DNA of 64,000 bases from Pedobacter sp. D749 (GTDB lineage: Bacteria; Bacteroidota; Bacteroidia; Sphingobacteriales; Sphingobacteriaceae), in assembly GCF_019317285.1 (NCBI RefSeq), contig NZ_CP079218.1, forward strand, positions 5,766,001-5,830,000, read 5' to 3'. Below, piece by piece: positions 6,886 to 16,433 of the stretch (position 1 is its first letter; each line of letters starts with the position of its first letter). A model generated the notes under the pieces. The model saw only the letters and a list, made by a program, of their open reading frames with translations, was not told the DNA's origin and did no database searches. The position numbers and the translations under genes are program-made.

Positions 6886-9810
6886 ATGAGCAATAAATCT
6901 ATCGACCTCGGCGAGCAAAAAGATGTAGAAGTATATGGTGCGAGGGTACATAATTTAAAGAATATAGACGTTAGTTTTCCGCGCAATCAACTGGTTGTAA
7001 TCACTGGTTTAAGTGGCAGCGGTAAATCTTCGTTGGCTTTTGATACCATTTATGCGGAAGGACAGCGCCGTTACATGGAAACATTCAGTGCCTATAGCCG
7101 CCAGTTTATGGGCGGTATGGAGCGCCCGGATGTGGATAAAGTTTCGGGACTAAGTCCGGTTATTGCCATTGAGCAAAAAACCACCAGTAAAAATCCACGT
7201 TCAACCGTGGGTACAATTACCGAAATTTACGATTTTATGCGTTTGCTTTATGCGCGTGTTGCCGATGCCTATTCGTATAATACCGGTGAGAAAATGGAGC
7301 GCATGAGCGAAGACCAGATTCTGCAGAACATCTTCAATAAATTTGATGGTATGGCCGTAAATATCCTTGCCCCGGTAGTTAAAGGCAGAAAGGGGCATTA
7401 CCGCGAACTTTTTGAGCAGATCCGTAAACAGGGTTATGTGAAAGTGCGTGTAGATGGGGAAATTAAGGATATTGCTGCTAAAATGCAGGTAGACCGTTAT
7501 AAAATCCATGATATTGAAGTGGTGATCGATCGCCTGATTATTGATGTGAAAGATAAAAAACGCCTGCTCGATTCACTGCAGATTGCAATGAAAATGGGTA
7601 AAGGGGTAATCAAAATCAGCGATAAAGATAATAATGTAGCACATTTTAGTAAGTTTTTGATGTGCCCAACTACAGGGATTTCTTATGATGAACCCCAACC
7701 CAATAGTTTTTCGTTCAACTCACCTTATGGCGCCTGTGAGCGTTGCGATGGTTTAGGGTATATTTTTGTAGTCGATAAAGATTCGGTTATCCCAAATCCA
7801 AAATTGAGTATTTTAAATGGTGGTTTGGCTCCTTTGGGCGAATATCGCGATATCTGGATGTTCCAGGTATTAAAAGCTTTGGCAAAAAAATACAGCTTCT
7901 CGCTTTCTACGCCCATTGAAAAATTAAGCGATGAGGTCATTAACATCATTTTAAGCGGTTCACCCGACCTGATTAAGGTTGAGGTAGAATACAATAAATG
8001 GAACGTTCAGAATTATAACATCACTTTTGACGGGATAATTAAAATGCTCGAAGAGCAGAACGAAAAAAGAAGCGAATCAGCATCTGACGATATGGACGAG
8101 TTCAGGAAACTAAAAACCTGTCCGGAGTGTCACGGTGCACGTTTGAAGAAAGAAAGTCTGAATTTTAAGGTAGATGGCAAAAACATTTTTGAACTGTCAT
8201 CAATGGATATCAACAACCTTCATCAATGGTTTGAAAAAGTTGATGAACGTTTGTCCGACCGTCAGAATATCATTGCCAAAGAAATTTTAAAGGAAATTAA
8301 AGCGAGAATCGGCTTTTTAACCGATGTGGGTTTAACTTATTTAACTTTAGATAGAACTGCCCGTACACTTTCTGGTGGTGAGGCACAACGTATCCGTTTG
8401 GCTACGCAGATCGGTTCGCAGCTGATGAACGTCATGTACATTCTAGATGAGCCAAGTATCGGTTTACACCAGCGTGATAACGAACGTTTGATTAATGCAC
8501 TTAAAAATCTCCGCGATCTTGGAAACACCGTTTTGGTGGTAGAACATGATAAGGATATGATTTTAGAGGCCGATTGGGTAATTGATGTGGGGCCTGGTGC
8601 CGGTATTCATGGAGGTACCGTTGTAGCCGAAGGAACAGCCGCACAGATTCTGAAATCGAATACCTTAACCGCTGATTATTTGAATGGCAAAAAGCAGATT
8701 GAAACACCAAAAGTCCGCAGGAAAGGTAACGGGCATAAATTGTCGATTGTTAAAGCTACGGGCCATAATTTAAAAGAGGTTTCAGTAGATTTTCCTTTGG
8801 GAAAATTTATTGCCGTAACCGGTGTTTCTGGTAGTGGTAAATCAAGTTTAATTACCGAAACTTTATATCCTATTTTAAACCACCATTTTTTCAGGGCCAA
8901 AAAAACACCTTTGCCTTACGAAAAAATTAATGGCTTAAAAGAAATAGATAAGGTAATCGAGATTGATCAGGCACCGATTGGCAGAACGCCGCGTTCAAAT
9001 CCTTCAACCTATACCGGCGTTTTCTCTGATATCAGGAATTTGTTTGTTCAGTTGCCCGAAGCAAAAATTCGGGGTTACAAACCAGGCCGTTTTTCTTTCA
9101 ACGTAAAAGGTGGTCGTTGCGAAACCTGTCAGGGTGCAGGTTTAAAGGTGATTGAAATGAACTTTTTGCCCGATGTACAAGTTCCTTGTGAAGAGTGCGG
9201 CGGAAGAAGATACAACAGGGAGACTTTAGAAGTCCGTTTCCGTGGAAAATCGATCAGTGATGTGTTGGATATGAGTATTGAAGATGCCTGTACTTTCTTC
9301 GAAAATATTCCGATCATCTACAGAAAGATCAAAACCTTAAAAGATGTTGGTTTAGGTTATATTACTTTGGGCCAATCGTCGGTTACTTTATCAGGAGGGG
9401 AGGCGCAGCGTGTAAAACTGGCCACTGAACTTTCTAAAAAAGATACCGGAAAAACCTTTTATATTTTAGATGAGCCTACAACAGGACTTCACTTTGAAGA
9501 TATTAACGTGCTTTTGGGCGTATTGCAGGAGCTGGTTGATAAAGGAAATACCATTTTGGTGATCGAACATAATTTAGACGTGGTTAAAGTTGCCGATTGG
9601 GTAATTGATTTAGGAGAAGAAGGCGGTGCTGGCGGCGGAAGAATTTTGTTTGAAGGTACACCGGAAGGTTTGATCCAGAACCCGATCAGTTTAACCGGGA
9701 AATTTTTGAAAAAGGAAATGGAATGGATTCCGCAGAATGGAAAGTCTGAAGTCGGAAGTCCGGAGTCCAAAGTCAAAGCACCGAAAAAAAGCAAAGCTGA
9801 AAAGAAATAG
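6886..9810 (+). CDS. uvrA: Excinuclease ABC subunit A
   Basis: The 974-residue protein is a full-length UvrA with two ABC ATPase modules. Walker A motifs are 'GLSGSGKSSLAF' near residue 42 and 'GVSGSGKSSL' near residue 645; ABC signatures are 'LSGGEAQRIRLATQIG' and 'LSGGEAQRVKLATELS'. Zinc-binding cysteine pairs are visible (CERCDGLGY, CPECHGARL, CETCQGAG with CEECGGRR). UvrA dimers recognise bulky DNA lesions and load UvrB in nucleotide excision repair. The ATG at 6886 matches the usual N-terminus. The last ~20 residues (953-974, Lys/Ser/Pro-rich) are not part of the family core; residues 953-964 are encoded by a copy of a dispersed intergenic repeat. Confidence 0.98.
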   Translation: MSNKSIDLGEQKDVEVYGARVHNLKNIDVSFPRNQLVVITGLSGSGKSSLAFDTIYAEGQRRYMETFSAYSRQFMGGMERPDVDKVSGLSPVIAIEQKTTSKNPRSTVGTITEIYDFMRLLYARVADAYSYNTGEKMERMSEDQILQNIFNKFDGMAVNILAPVVKGRKGHYRELFEQIRKQGYVKVRVDGEIKDIAAKMQVDRYKIHDIEVVIDRLIIDVKDKKRLLDSLQIAMKMGKGVIKISDKDNNVAHFSKFLMCPTTGISYDEPQPNSFSFNSPYGACERCDGLGYIFVVDKDSVIPNPKLSILNGGLAPLGEYRDIWMFQVLKALAKKYSFSLSTPIEKLSDEVINIILSGSPDLIKVEVEYNKWNVQNYNITFDGIIKMLEEQNEKRSESASDDMDEFRKLKTCPECHGARLKKESLNFKVDGKNIFELSSMDINNLHQWFEKVDERLSDRQNIIAKEILKEIKARIGFLTDVGLTYLTLDRTARTLSGGEAQRIRLATQIGSQLMNVMYILDEPSIGLHQRDNERLINALKNLRDLGNTVLVVEHDKDMILEADWVIDVGPGAGIHGGTVVAEGTAAQILKSNTLTADYLNGKKQIETPKVRRKGNGHKLSIVKATGHNLKEVSVDFPLGKFIAVTGVSGSGKSSLITETLYPILNHHFFRAKKTPLPYEKINGLKEIDKVIEIDQAPIGRTPRSNPSTYTGVFSDIRNLFVQLPEAKIRGYKPGRFSFNVKGGRCETCQGAGLKVIEMNFLPDVQVPCEECGGRRYNRETLEVRFRGKSISDVLDMSIEDACTFFENIPIIYRKIKTLKDVGLGYITLGQSSVTLSGGEAQRVKLATELSKKDTGKTFYILDEPTTGLHFEDINVLLGVLQELVDKGNTILVIEHNLDVVKVADWVIDLGEEGGAGGGRILFEGTPEGLIQNPISLTGKFLKKEMEWIPQNGKSEVGSPESKVKAPKKSKAEKK
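9741..9776. repeat. Family F repeat (AAGTCTGAAGTCGGAAGTCC type) inside the uvrA 3' end
   Basis: AAGTCTGAAGTCGGAAGTCC and the following CGGAGTCCAAAGTC are a run of the (A/G)AGTC(C/T)GA unit. Related runs lie in gaps at 22803-22836, 28867-28897 (reverse) and 51677-51710. Here the run is translated as residues 953-964 of UvrA. Confidence 0.55.
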
Positions 9811-9822
9811 AATTCCTTGTAC

Positions 9823-9857
9823 AGGTATCAAGAATCAGCAAATCCATCTTGATACCT
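9823..9857. repeat. GTATCAAG hairpin between uvrA and tatD
   Basis: AGGTATCAAGA at 9823-9833 and TCTTGATACCT at 9847-9857 form a perfect 11-bp stem with a 13-nt loop; a further TGATACTTATTACTTGATAC run follows. There is no T-tract, so it is more likely a dispersed repeat or mRNA-stabilising hairpin than an intrinsic terminator. Confidence 0.6.
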
Positions 9858-9887
9858 GATACTTATTACTTGATACTATAACAAAAC

Positions 9888-10655
9888 ATGATCTTCACCG
9901 ATACCCATACCCATTTATATTACGAGCAGGATGCCGAGAAAAAGGCCCAGTTAATGGAGCGTTGTTTTGAAAGCGATGTGAACCGTTTGTTCTTGCCCAA
10001 TGTTGACGTGAAATCGATCGCAATGATTGATGACCTGGTGGCGAAATATCCTGAAAACTGTTTTGCAATGGCCGGTCTCCATCCCTGTGATGTAAAAGAA
10101 GATTACCTTGCGCTGTTAGATGAAATTTATAAAAGTATTGCTAGTCGGAAAATTTATGCCATTGGCGAAATAGGGATCGATTTATATTGGGATAAAACCA
10201 CTTTAGCTATTCAACAAGATGCTTTTCGCAAGCAGATTGGCTGGGCAAAAGAGCTAGGGTTGCCAATTGTAATTCATTGCAGAGAAGCTTTTGACGAAGT
10301 TTTTGAAGTATTGGAAAGCGAAAGAGATGAAAAATTACGTGGTATATTCCATTGTTTCACCGGAAATTTGGCTCAGGCAAAACAGGCTATTGACCTTAAT
10401 TTTTATTTAGGTATTGGTGGTGTGGTTACGTATAAAAAAGCGGGTTTGGATCTGGTATTGGCAGATATTTCTTTAACTGACCTGGTTTTAGAAACCGATT
10501 CTCCTTATCTGGCACCGGTTCCTTTCCGTGGTAAACCCAATGAGAGCAGTTACCTGGTTTATATCGCACAAAAACTTGCGGATATTTATGGTGTTTCTAT
10601 TGAAGAAATAGCGGATGTGACTACGGAGAATTCGAAAAAGATTTTTGGGGTTTAA
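9888..10655 (+). CDS. TatD family metal-dependent deoxyribonuclease
   Basis: The 255-residue protein matches TatD along its length: the metal-binding 'FTDTHTHLY' (Asp5, His7, His9), 'AIGEIGIDLYWD', 'IVIHCREAFDE', 'GIFHCFTGN' and 'LVLETDSPYLAPVP'. TatD proteins are TIM-barrel phosphoesterases with 3'-5' DNase activity linked to repair of oxidative DNA damage. Position directly after uvrA is consistent with DNA repair, although the 77-nt gap with a hairpin means co-transcription is uncertain. Start ATG 9888 gives the expected length. Confidence 0.92.
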   Translation: MIFTDTHTHLYYEQDAEKKAQLMERCFESDVNRLFLPNVDVKSIAMIDDLVAKYPENCFAMAGLHPCDVKEDYLALLDEIYKSIASRKIYAIGEIGIDLYWDKTTLAIQQDAFRKQIGWAKELGLPIVIHCREAFDEVFEVLESERDEKLRGIFHCFTGNLAQAKQAIDLNFYLGIGGVVTYKKAGLDLVLADISLTDLVLETDSPYLAPVPFRGKPNESSYLVYIAQKLADIYGVSIEEIADVTTENSKKIFGV

Positions 10656-10659
10656 AGTC

Positions 10660-10888
10660 GCGTCATTGCGAGAAGGCTTTTTCAGCCGACGAAGCAATCT
10701 ATTCAGTGGGTTTAACCATAGCGTCATTATAAGTCGAGTGCAACACAGTCGAGAACCCGCAGGCTCAGTGAAGCTAAATCTATTGAGGCAGATTTCTCTT
10801 TAAACCTAAGGTCGGTCGTCATTTCGATCCGATAACTATCGGATGAAGTGCAACGTAATGGAGAAATCTGTTTCGCAGGATGCAGTAA
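10660..10888. repeat. Two family B repeats filling the tatD-ansA gap
   Basis: Copy one (10660-10711) reads GCGTCATTGCGAGAAGG and CGACGAAGCAATCTATT. Copy two (10722-10888) begins GCGTCATTATAAGTCGAG and contains GTCATTTCGATCCGATAAC with the palindrome CCGATAACTATCGG at 10829-10842, then ATGGAGAAATCTG. The rest of 10656-11067 is AT-rich with a TTTCTTTG box at 11035-11042 upstream of the asparaginase gene; no ORF is credible. Confidence 0.7.
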
Positions 10889-11067
10889 TTGATTTTTGAG
10901 AATCCGTCTTGTGGGAAAATTATCAATTTGACATGTGTTTGATGTTTAAATTATTAAATTGTTAATTTAGCTTTGCTGCTCGGTCTTTTTATTGCTAATT
11001 TAAAAATATCGCCCAATCATTTCTAAATTTTTAGTTTCTTTGCGTTGAGCAACCTTCACTAAACCAA

Positions 11068-12087
11068 ATGACCAAAATACTTATAATTTATACCGGTGGC
11101 ACCATCGGTATGGTTAACGATCCTACAAACGGGATGTTGATTCCGTTTGATTTTCAGCAGATAAAAGAAAATGTTCCGGAACTGGGCCGTTTAGATTACC
11201 AGTTAGATGTACACTCTTTCAATCCGGTTTTGGATTCATCAAACATGGATCCTGAAATATGGAAAACATTGGCCGAACTCGTTTACAATGAATATGATCA
11301 GTACGATGGCTTTGTGATCCTGCACGGATCGGATACCATGGCTTTTACCGCTTCTGCACTGAGTTTTATGCTCGAAAACCTCGATAAACCTGTTGTTTTA
11401 ACCGGATCGCAGTTGCCTATCGGAGAAATCAGAACCGATGCCAAAGAAAATTTAATTACTGCGTTAGAAATTGCTGCAACTAAAGAAGATGGCAAAGCAT
11501 TATTCCCTGAGGTTTGCATTTATTTTGATGCGCAATTGTTCAGGGGTAATCGTTCTATTAAATACAATAGTGAAAAGTTTGAGGCTTTCCGTTCGCCGAA
11601 TTACCCGGTACTTGCAGAGGCCGGAGTACATTTACAGTTTCACAGAAATTACATTTTAAAAGCTACCGGCGGTGAGTTAAAATTGCATACCAATTTTAAT
11701 TCGAATATTGGTGTGCTTAAATTATACCCGGGAATTACGCCACAAGCCGTTCAGGCCATCACCGATTCTAAAGTAGATGCCATCATTTTAGAAACTTTTG
11801 GCTCTGGTAATACCTCCACCGCACAATGGTTTTTAGATAGTTTGCGCCAGGCCATTTTAAATGGAAAAATCATTATTGATATCTCTCAGTGTAAAAAAGG
11901 ATCAGTACAACTTGGTCGCTACGAAACCAGTAGGGAATTGTTAAAAATGGGCATTGTAAGCGGCTATGATTTAACTTTCGAAGCTACAGTAACCAAACTG
12001 ATGTTTGTAATGGGCTTGGGGCTATCTGTTGAAGAAAGCCGTAAATTGATGGATGAATCGTTGCGGGGTGAGTTGACTAAAGATTAA
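11068..12087 (+). CDS. ansA: Type I (cytoplasmic) L-asparaginase
   Basis: The 339-residue protein begins 'MTKILIIYTGGTIGM', with the first catalytic Thr12 in T-G-G-T-I-G, and has the second motif HGSDT at residues 86-90 followed by 'MAFTASALSFML'. It lacks a signal peptide, which fits type I enzymes that hydrolyse asparagine to aspartate and ammonia in the cytosol. 'ILETFGSGNTS' near residue 240 is the conserved C-terminal-domain motif. It is flanked by repeat-filled gaps and looks monocistronic. Confidence 0.93.
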   Translation: MTKILIIYTGGTIGMVNDPTNGMLIPFDFQQIKENVPELGRLDYQLDVHSFNPVLDSSNMDPEIWKTLAELVYNEYDQYDGFVILHGSDTMAFTASALSFMLENLDKPVVLTGSQLPIGEIRTDAKENLITALEIAATKEDGKALFPEVCIYFDAQLFRGNRSIKYNSEKFEAFRSPNYPVLAEAGVHLQFHRNYILKATGGELKLHTNFNSNIGVLKLYPGITPQAVQAITDSKVDAIILETFGSGNTSTAQWFLDSLRQAILNGKIIIDISQCKKGSVQLGRYETSRELLKMGIVSGYDLTFEATVTKLMFVMGLGLSVEESRKLMDESLRGELTKD

Positions 12088-12152
12088 TGTCGCAATCCCG
12101 AGAGGTGTTGAAAATATCTAGAAAGCGTAAATTTTCAATTGCAAACTGATTT

Positions 12153-12251
12153 GGGCGTTACCCAAGCTACGCAAGGGTCGGGCTTTTCAGGGCTACGCTC
12201 CGCTCCGGTGCCGATGAAGGATCGGCACTGAACCCTTACAATCCCTAACGC
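12153..12251. repeat. GGGCGTTA...TAACGC bounded intergenic repeat with internal hairpin
   Basis: The element runs from GGGCGTTACCCAAG to AATCCCTAACGC, so its ends carry the 6-bp inverted repeat GCGTTA/TAACGC. Inside are GGGTCGGGCTTTTCAGGGC and ACGCTCCGCTCCGG, then a perfect hairpin GTGCCGAT-gaagg-ATCGGCAC at 12208-12228. Outside it, GAGGTGTTGAAAA (12100-12112) and TTTTCAAAACCT (12262-12273) form a second, looser inverted pair. The 12088-12459 gap holds this, a promoter and a second element; there is no gene. Confidence 0.65.
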
Positions 12252-12365
12252 AAAACCCACCTTTTCAAAACCTTACGGGCTTCCGAAACCTAAGAGGTCT
12301 GTACTAGAATAAGTAAAACTTCTGCAATTATGACTAACATCATTTCGGTTATAAGTATTTAGCCC

Positions 12366-12373
12366 TATTTTTG
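12366..12373 (+). promoter_or_regulatory. Candidate -7 box (TATTTTTG) for the persulfide dioxygenase gene
   Basis: TATTTTTG matches TAnnTTTG, with a weak TTTCG 17-18 nt upstream. A start near 12378 would put the hairpin element 12385-12446 inside the 5' untranslated region. Confidence 0.45.
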
Positions 12374-12384
12374 CTGAATAGATC

Positions 12385-12446
12385 CGTCCTGCTGAACTTG
12401 TTTCAGCATCTTTTTGGTAAGACCCTGAAATAAATTCAGGGTGACG
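12385..12446 (+). repeat. Three-way-junction hairpin repeat 13 nt before a start codon (copy 1)
   Basis: The ends CGTC/GACG pair, and two internal hairpins are GCTGAA-cttgt-TTCAGC and CCCTGAA-ataaa-TTCAGGG. A near-identical copy is at 39253-39314. In both cases the element ends exactly 13 nt before the ATG of the next + strand gene. Confidence 0.75.
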
Positions 12447-12459
12447 TTGCGAAGAAAAC

Positions 12460-13872
12460 ATGAAAATAGAACAGATATACACAGGTTGCCTAGCAGAAGC
12501 CGCTTATTACATCGAAAGTGATGGTGAAGCTGCAATTATTGATCCTTTAAGAGAAGTTGCGACGTATTTAAAGAAAGCAGAAAAAGCTGGTGCTACCATT
12601 AAATATATTTTTGAAACGCATTTTCATGCCGATTTTGTTTCCGGTCACGTAGATTTGGCAGAAAAATCGGGTGCTGAAATTATCTATGGTCCAACTGCAA
12701 AAACCGAATTTAAATCGCATATCGCCAAAGATGGTGATCAATTTAAAATTGGTAAGCTAACCATAACGGCATTACACACTCCTGGCCATACCTTAGAATC
12801 GACCACTTATCTACTAACCGATGAAAATGGAAAAGACCATTGCATTTTTAGTGGCGACACCTTGTTTATCGGTGATGTAGGCCGTCCGGATTTAGCGCAA
12901 AAAGGACATTTAACAATGGAAGATTTAGCAGGAATGCTTTACGATTCGTTAAATGAAAAGATAAAACCTTTGGCTGATGATGTAATTGTTTATCCTGCTC
13001 ATGGCGCAGGTTCTGCCTGTGGAAAAAGCATGAGTAAAGAAACTTTTGATACCTTAGGGCATCAGAGACAAGTTAATTATGCTTTAAAGGCTGAAACAAA
13101 AGAACAGTTTATTGCTGAAGTAACGGATGGCATTATGCCTCCGCCCCAATATTTTGCTAAAAATGCCGCCATTAATAAAGGTGGTGTAGAAAGCATTGAC
13201 GATGTTTACGAGAAAGGCTTAAATGCTTTAACCCCGCAACAATTTGAGGATCTGGCCAACCAAACCGGGGCTATTATGCTCGATACCCGAGATCCGCAGG
13301 TTTTTGCAAAAGGTTTTATTCCAAATTCGATCAATATTGGTTTAAATGGTCAGTTTGCACCATGGGTTGGGGCTTTGATTACTGATTTGCAGCAACCTAT
13401 TTTATTGATTACTGACCAGGGAAAAGAAGAAGAAACGATTACGCGTTTAACCCGCGTGGGTTACGATAGTACCATAGGATATTTGGATGGTGGTTTCGAA
13501 AACTGGACTGCAACAGGCAAAGAAATCGATACTATTGAATCTATATCAGCAGAGGCTTTTGAGCTGGCGGCATCAAATGGAGAAATTACTGCGCTTGATG
13601 TGCGTAAACCAGGCGAGTACGAATCAGAACATTTGGAATTTACGCTTAGCCGTCCGTTGGATTTTATTAACGAATGGACTGGCGAAATCAATCCGAAAGC
13701 GACCTATTATATTCATTGCGCAGGTGGTTACCGATCAATGATTGCGGCTTCTATTTTAAAATCGCGTGGGGTAGAAAACGTGATTGATGTAGCTGGTGGT
13801 TATGGTGCGATAAAAAATACCGGTTTAAAAAGAACTGATTTCGCCTGTCCAAGTAAAGCAATGCAAGTATAA
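12460..13872 (+). CDS. Persulfide dioxygenase-rhodanese fusion (CstB/ETHE1-like MBL-fold protein)
   Basis: Residues 1-~215 are a metallo-beta-lactamase fold with 'ETHFHADFVSGH' (His54, His56, Asp58, His63), His110 in HTPGHT, Asp133 in FSGDT and His181, the ligand set of ETHE1-type glutathione persulfide dioxygenases, which use iron. Two rhodanese domains follow: the first (~262-350) has Asp319 where the catalytic Cys would be and is probably inactive; the second (~365-460) has Cys420 in HCAGGYRS. The order MBL-rhodanese-rhodanese equals S. aureus CstB, which oxidises low-molecular-weight persulfide to thiosulfate. The bacillithiol reductase gene 158 nt downstream on the same strand supports a bacillithiol-persulfide substrate (inference). 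Confidence 0.88.
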   Translation: MKIEQIYTGCLAEAAYYIESDGEAAIIDPLREVATYLKKAEKAGATIKYIFETHFHADFVSGHVDLAEKSGAEIIYGPTAKTEFKSHIAKDGDQFKIGKLTITALHTPGHTLESTTYLLTDENGKDHCIFSGDTLFIGDVGRPDLAQKGHLTMEDLAGMLYDSLNEKIKPLADDVIVYPAHGAGSACGKSMSKETFDTLGHQRQVNYALKAETKEQFIAEVTDGIMPPPQYFAKNAAINKGGVESIDDVYEKGLNALTPQQFEDLANQTGAIMLDTRDPQVFAKGFIPNSINIGLNGQFAPWVGALITDLQQPILLITDQGKEEETITRLTRVGYDSTIGYLDGGFENWTATGKEIDTIESISAEAFELAASNGEITALDVRKPGEYESEHLEFTLSRPLDFINEWTGEINPKATYYIHCAGGYRSMIAASILKSRGVENVIDVAGGYGAIKNTGLKRTDFACPSKAMQV

Positions 13873-14030
13873 TTGGTATAAAAAAAGACTGGCTAAGCTT
13901 TAACCATTTAAGTGATTTAAGAAAATATAAGCTTATATGCCTCTTATATTTCTTATATGGTCAGCGAAAACGGTAAATACCTAATGTATTTATATTGTTT
14001 TATGCCTTAAAAATTTTAATAAATAGTCAA

Positions 14031-14996
14031 TTGGCAAATCAAAATCATTACGACGTATTAATTATAGGTGCTGGCCCAATAGGGATGGCTTGTGCAATTG
14101 AAGCCCAAAAAGCAAACTTAAGCTATGTCATTATAGAAAAAGGTGCTTTGGTTAACAGTTTGTTCAACTACCCGGTATTTATGACCTTCTTTTCTACTTC
14201 GCAGAAGTTAGAGATCGGGGGCGTACCTTTTGTAACCATCAACCCAAAGCCTAACCGTAACGAAGCCGTAGAATATTACCGCCGAGTTGCCGAAAAGTTT
14301 GATTTAAAGATCAATCTTTTCGAGCGGGTGCAACAGGTGGTTAAAAATGAAGCTGATGTTTTCGAAATCAAGACTTCTAAAACAGATTATACGGCTGGAA
14401 ATGTAATTGTGGCAACTGGTTTTTATGATGTACCTTTATTAATGAATGTACCAGGTGAACACCTGCCAAAAGTAACACATTATTATAAAGACCCACATTT
14501 ATACACCTTTCAGAATGTAGTGGTGGTTGGTGCCAATAACTCGGGTGTTGATGCTGCTTTAGAAACTTACCGCAAAGGTGCAAATGTAACCATGGTGGTA
14601 AGGAGTGGTGAACTTGGTCCGCATGTTAAATATTGGGTTCGCCCCGATATACAGAACAGGATTAAGGAAGGTGAAGTCACTGCCCTTTTCTATTCTGAAC
14701 TTGTTGAAATAAGGGAAGGCGAAGTGGATATTAAAACACCAGAAGGGATTAAAACGATTCCAAACGATTTCGTAATTGCGATGACGGGTTACCAGCCAGA
14801 TTTTTCGATGTTGAGAAAATTCGGAATCGATCTGCCCGAAACACTTTGCCCAGCCTATAACGAAGAAACCATGGAAACCAATGTAAAAGGTTTATACCTG
14901 GCTGGTGTAGTTTGTGGTGGTTTAGATACCCACAAACTTTTTATCGAAAACTCGAGGGTACACGCCGAAATGATCGTGAAAAATATTTTGGGCTAG
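14031..14996 (+). CDS. ypdA: YpdA family bacillithiol disulfide reductase (putative)
   Basis: The product is a two-dinucleotide-domain flavoprotein: FAD motif 'YDVLIIGAGPIGMA' at residues 7-20 and NAD(P)H motif 'VVVVGANNSGVDAAL' near residue 163. It lacks the CxxC of thioredoxin reductase, as YpdA/Bdr does. YpdA reduces bacillithiol disulfide with NADPH. There is no ATG at the right place; the TTG at 14031 gives the family-typical short N-terminus (321 residues), while the longer TTG at 13995 adds 12 residues without precedent. The gene follows the persulfide dioxygenase, and a bacilliredoxin gene is at 45358. Bacillithiol synthesis genes are not in the window. Confidence 0.82.
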   Translation: MANQNHYDVLIIGAGPIGMACAIEAQKANLSYVIIEKGALVNSLFNYPVFMTFFSTSQKLEIGGVPFVTINPKPNRNEAVEYYRRVAEKFDLKINLFERVQQVVKNEADVFEIKTSKTDYTAGNVIVATGFYDVPLLMNVPGEHLPKVTHYYKDPHLYTFQNVVVVGANNSGVDAALETYRKGANVTMVVRSGELGPHVKYWVRPDIQNRIKEGEVTALFYSELVEIREGEVDIKTPEGIKTIPNDFVIAMTGYQPDFSMLRKFGIDLPETLCPAYNEETMETNVKGLYLAGVVCGGLDTHKLFIENSRVHAEMIVKNILG

Positions 14997-14999
14997 TGT

Positions 15000-15184
15000 C
15001 TTACGAAGTTTGGCCTTGGGGTTAGCGATGGAATAACTTCGTAAGTCTATACTAAATTCAGGGTTAATTACAACGATCGTCATCTCGACTGAAGCGCAGC
15101 GAAATGGAGAGATCTATTTGGACAGATTTTGCTTCGCAGAGCCTTCAGGTTCTCGACTGTATTGCACTCCGCTCGAAATGACGA
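15000..15184. repeat. Hairpin plus family B inverted repeat after ypdA
   Basis: CTTACGAAGTT at 15000-15010 and AACTTCGTAAG at 15035-15045 form a perfect 11-bp stem without a T-tract. At 15077-15184 a family B element begins TCGTCATCTCGACTGAAG and ends GCTCGAAATGACGA, so its two ends are inverted copies. The convergent hydrolase gene ends at 15261. Confidence 0.65.
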
Positions 15185-15260
15185 CTTCTTGCGATTGGAC
15201 ATCTCCACTTCAATATTTTTGGATTAAAAACTGATCTCTCAGCATTAAGTTTCAATTAAA

Positions 15261-16253
15261 TCAATAAACAGGAACCTTCAGCGTACTTTCTACAAAACTT
15301 TCAATAGCAGTTTCCACACCCGGCAAATCCTTCGAAGTAATATATGATCCCATTACGTGGTTACCTGCATTGGGTATAGCTACTTTTCTCTTTAAATTAT
15401 CAGCCGTACCCAGTTCATCGAACATTTTTAGCATGGCATCAACCTTAACCACCGGATCCTGTTCCAGCTCATTTTTATAATAATAAAGCAGTAAAACAGG
15501 TTGTTTTACCTTTTTAAAGGTTGGTTTGAGCATGCTGCTTTCAATAAATTCTTCCAGTTCTACCAACGATTCTAGCCGGTAATTGGTGTACCAGTATTTT
15601 TTGTATTCGTCGGTGCGGTCGTCCACTTTACGTTCGTCGCCGCCTACTACTTTACGGGCAATCTGCAAACCCCATGGGTTGTTTAAAAGCCAGGCATTTT
15701 TATCGTTAATGGCCACATTTGGCGACATTAAAATCAAACTATTAATTTCTGGATAGGTTGCCGCTAATTTTAATGCCACTGTGCCACCGGTAGAGGTACC
15801 CACTAAAATTACTTTTTTACCCAGTTTTTTGCCGATGGCATAAGCCTGTTTGCTGGTTTCCCAAAGGCGGTCGGCCGTAAAATATTGCATGGGTGCCAGG
15901 GTATCAATTCCGTGATCGGCCAGGCGGGCAAGGTATAAATTGGCGTGTAATTGCTTGGCTAAATTTAAGTGTACCGGGTTGCCTTCTGTTTTTGATGCCG
16001 AAAAACCATGTAAATACACAACAGCATATTCGGTTTGCTGGTGAAGGCTATCGGCCCATACAATTTCAGCTTCGTTGCCGGGTTTGATTTTATGCATGGA
16101 TTCTATGCTGGCTACATAACCGTCCAGGTCTTCCAGATCGGGTACTTTGGTCAGCTCTTCACTAAATACTGGTTTTTTAGGTTTTGGGCCTAACAAATAA
16201 CCAGCAATAATGAATGCCGAAAGGCCAATAATTACTTTGTAGCGTTTTTTCAT
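15261..16253 (-). CDS. Alpha/beta hydrolase (carboxylesterase-like), membrane-anchored
   Basis: The 330-residue protein has an N-terminal hydrophobic anchor (residues ~5-22, 'YKVIIGLSAFIIAGYLLG'). It then has an alpha/beta-hydrolase fold: 'VVYLHGFSASKTEG' (oxyanion-hole HG), nucleophile elbow G-T-S-T-G with Ser154, a candidate acid near 'ELEQDPVVKVDAM' and the C-terminal His in 'NAGNHVMGS'. This is close to BAAT/serine aminopeptidase-like esterases (PF12146). The substrate is not predictable. It is convergent with ypdA across a repeat-filled gap and divergent from the polyprenyl synthase. Confidence 0.82.
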   Translation of the reverse strand: MKKRYKVIIGLSAFIIAGYLLGPKPKKPVFSEELTKVPDLEDLDGYVASIESMHKIKPGNEAEIVWADSLHQQTEYAVVYLHGFSASKTEGNPVHLNLAKQLHANLYLARLADHGIDTLAPMQYFTADRLWETSKQAYAIGKKLGKKVILVGTSTGGTVALKLAATYPEINSLILMSPNVAINDKNAWLLNNPWGLQIARKVVGGDERKVDDRTDEYKKYWYTNYRLESLVELEEFIESSMLKPTFKKVKQPVLLLYYYKNELEQDPVVKVDAMLKMFDELGTADNLKRKVAIPNAGNHVMGSYITSKDLPGVETAIESFVESTLKVPVY

Positions 16254-16360
16254 GCCGTTAAATATTGGTTTAAATGTAAAATTTGAATTTAAATAAAGCT
16301 AATTTTTAGGGGAATTAATTATCGCTTTGAGGGGCCTTTTTACCTGCACTGCCCCATCAT

Positions 16361-16433
16361 ATTAAACCTGATAGCGCCAAATAGCCCACAGCCCGAAGCA
16401 TGAGGGCGAGGACTATGGGCAATAGCAGGAGCA
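16361..16433. repeat. Family C repeat, partial (TTAAACCTGATAG...AGCAGGAGC)
   Basis: TTAAACCTGATAGCG at the left and GGGCAATAGCAGGAGC at the right are the outer arms of the family C repeat found better preserved at 22964, 29592 and 34040. The interior (GCCCGAAGCATGAGGGCGAG) differs from the others. Confidence 0.5.
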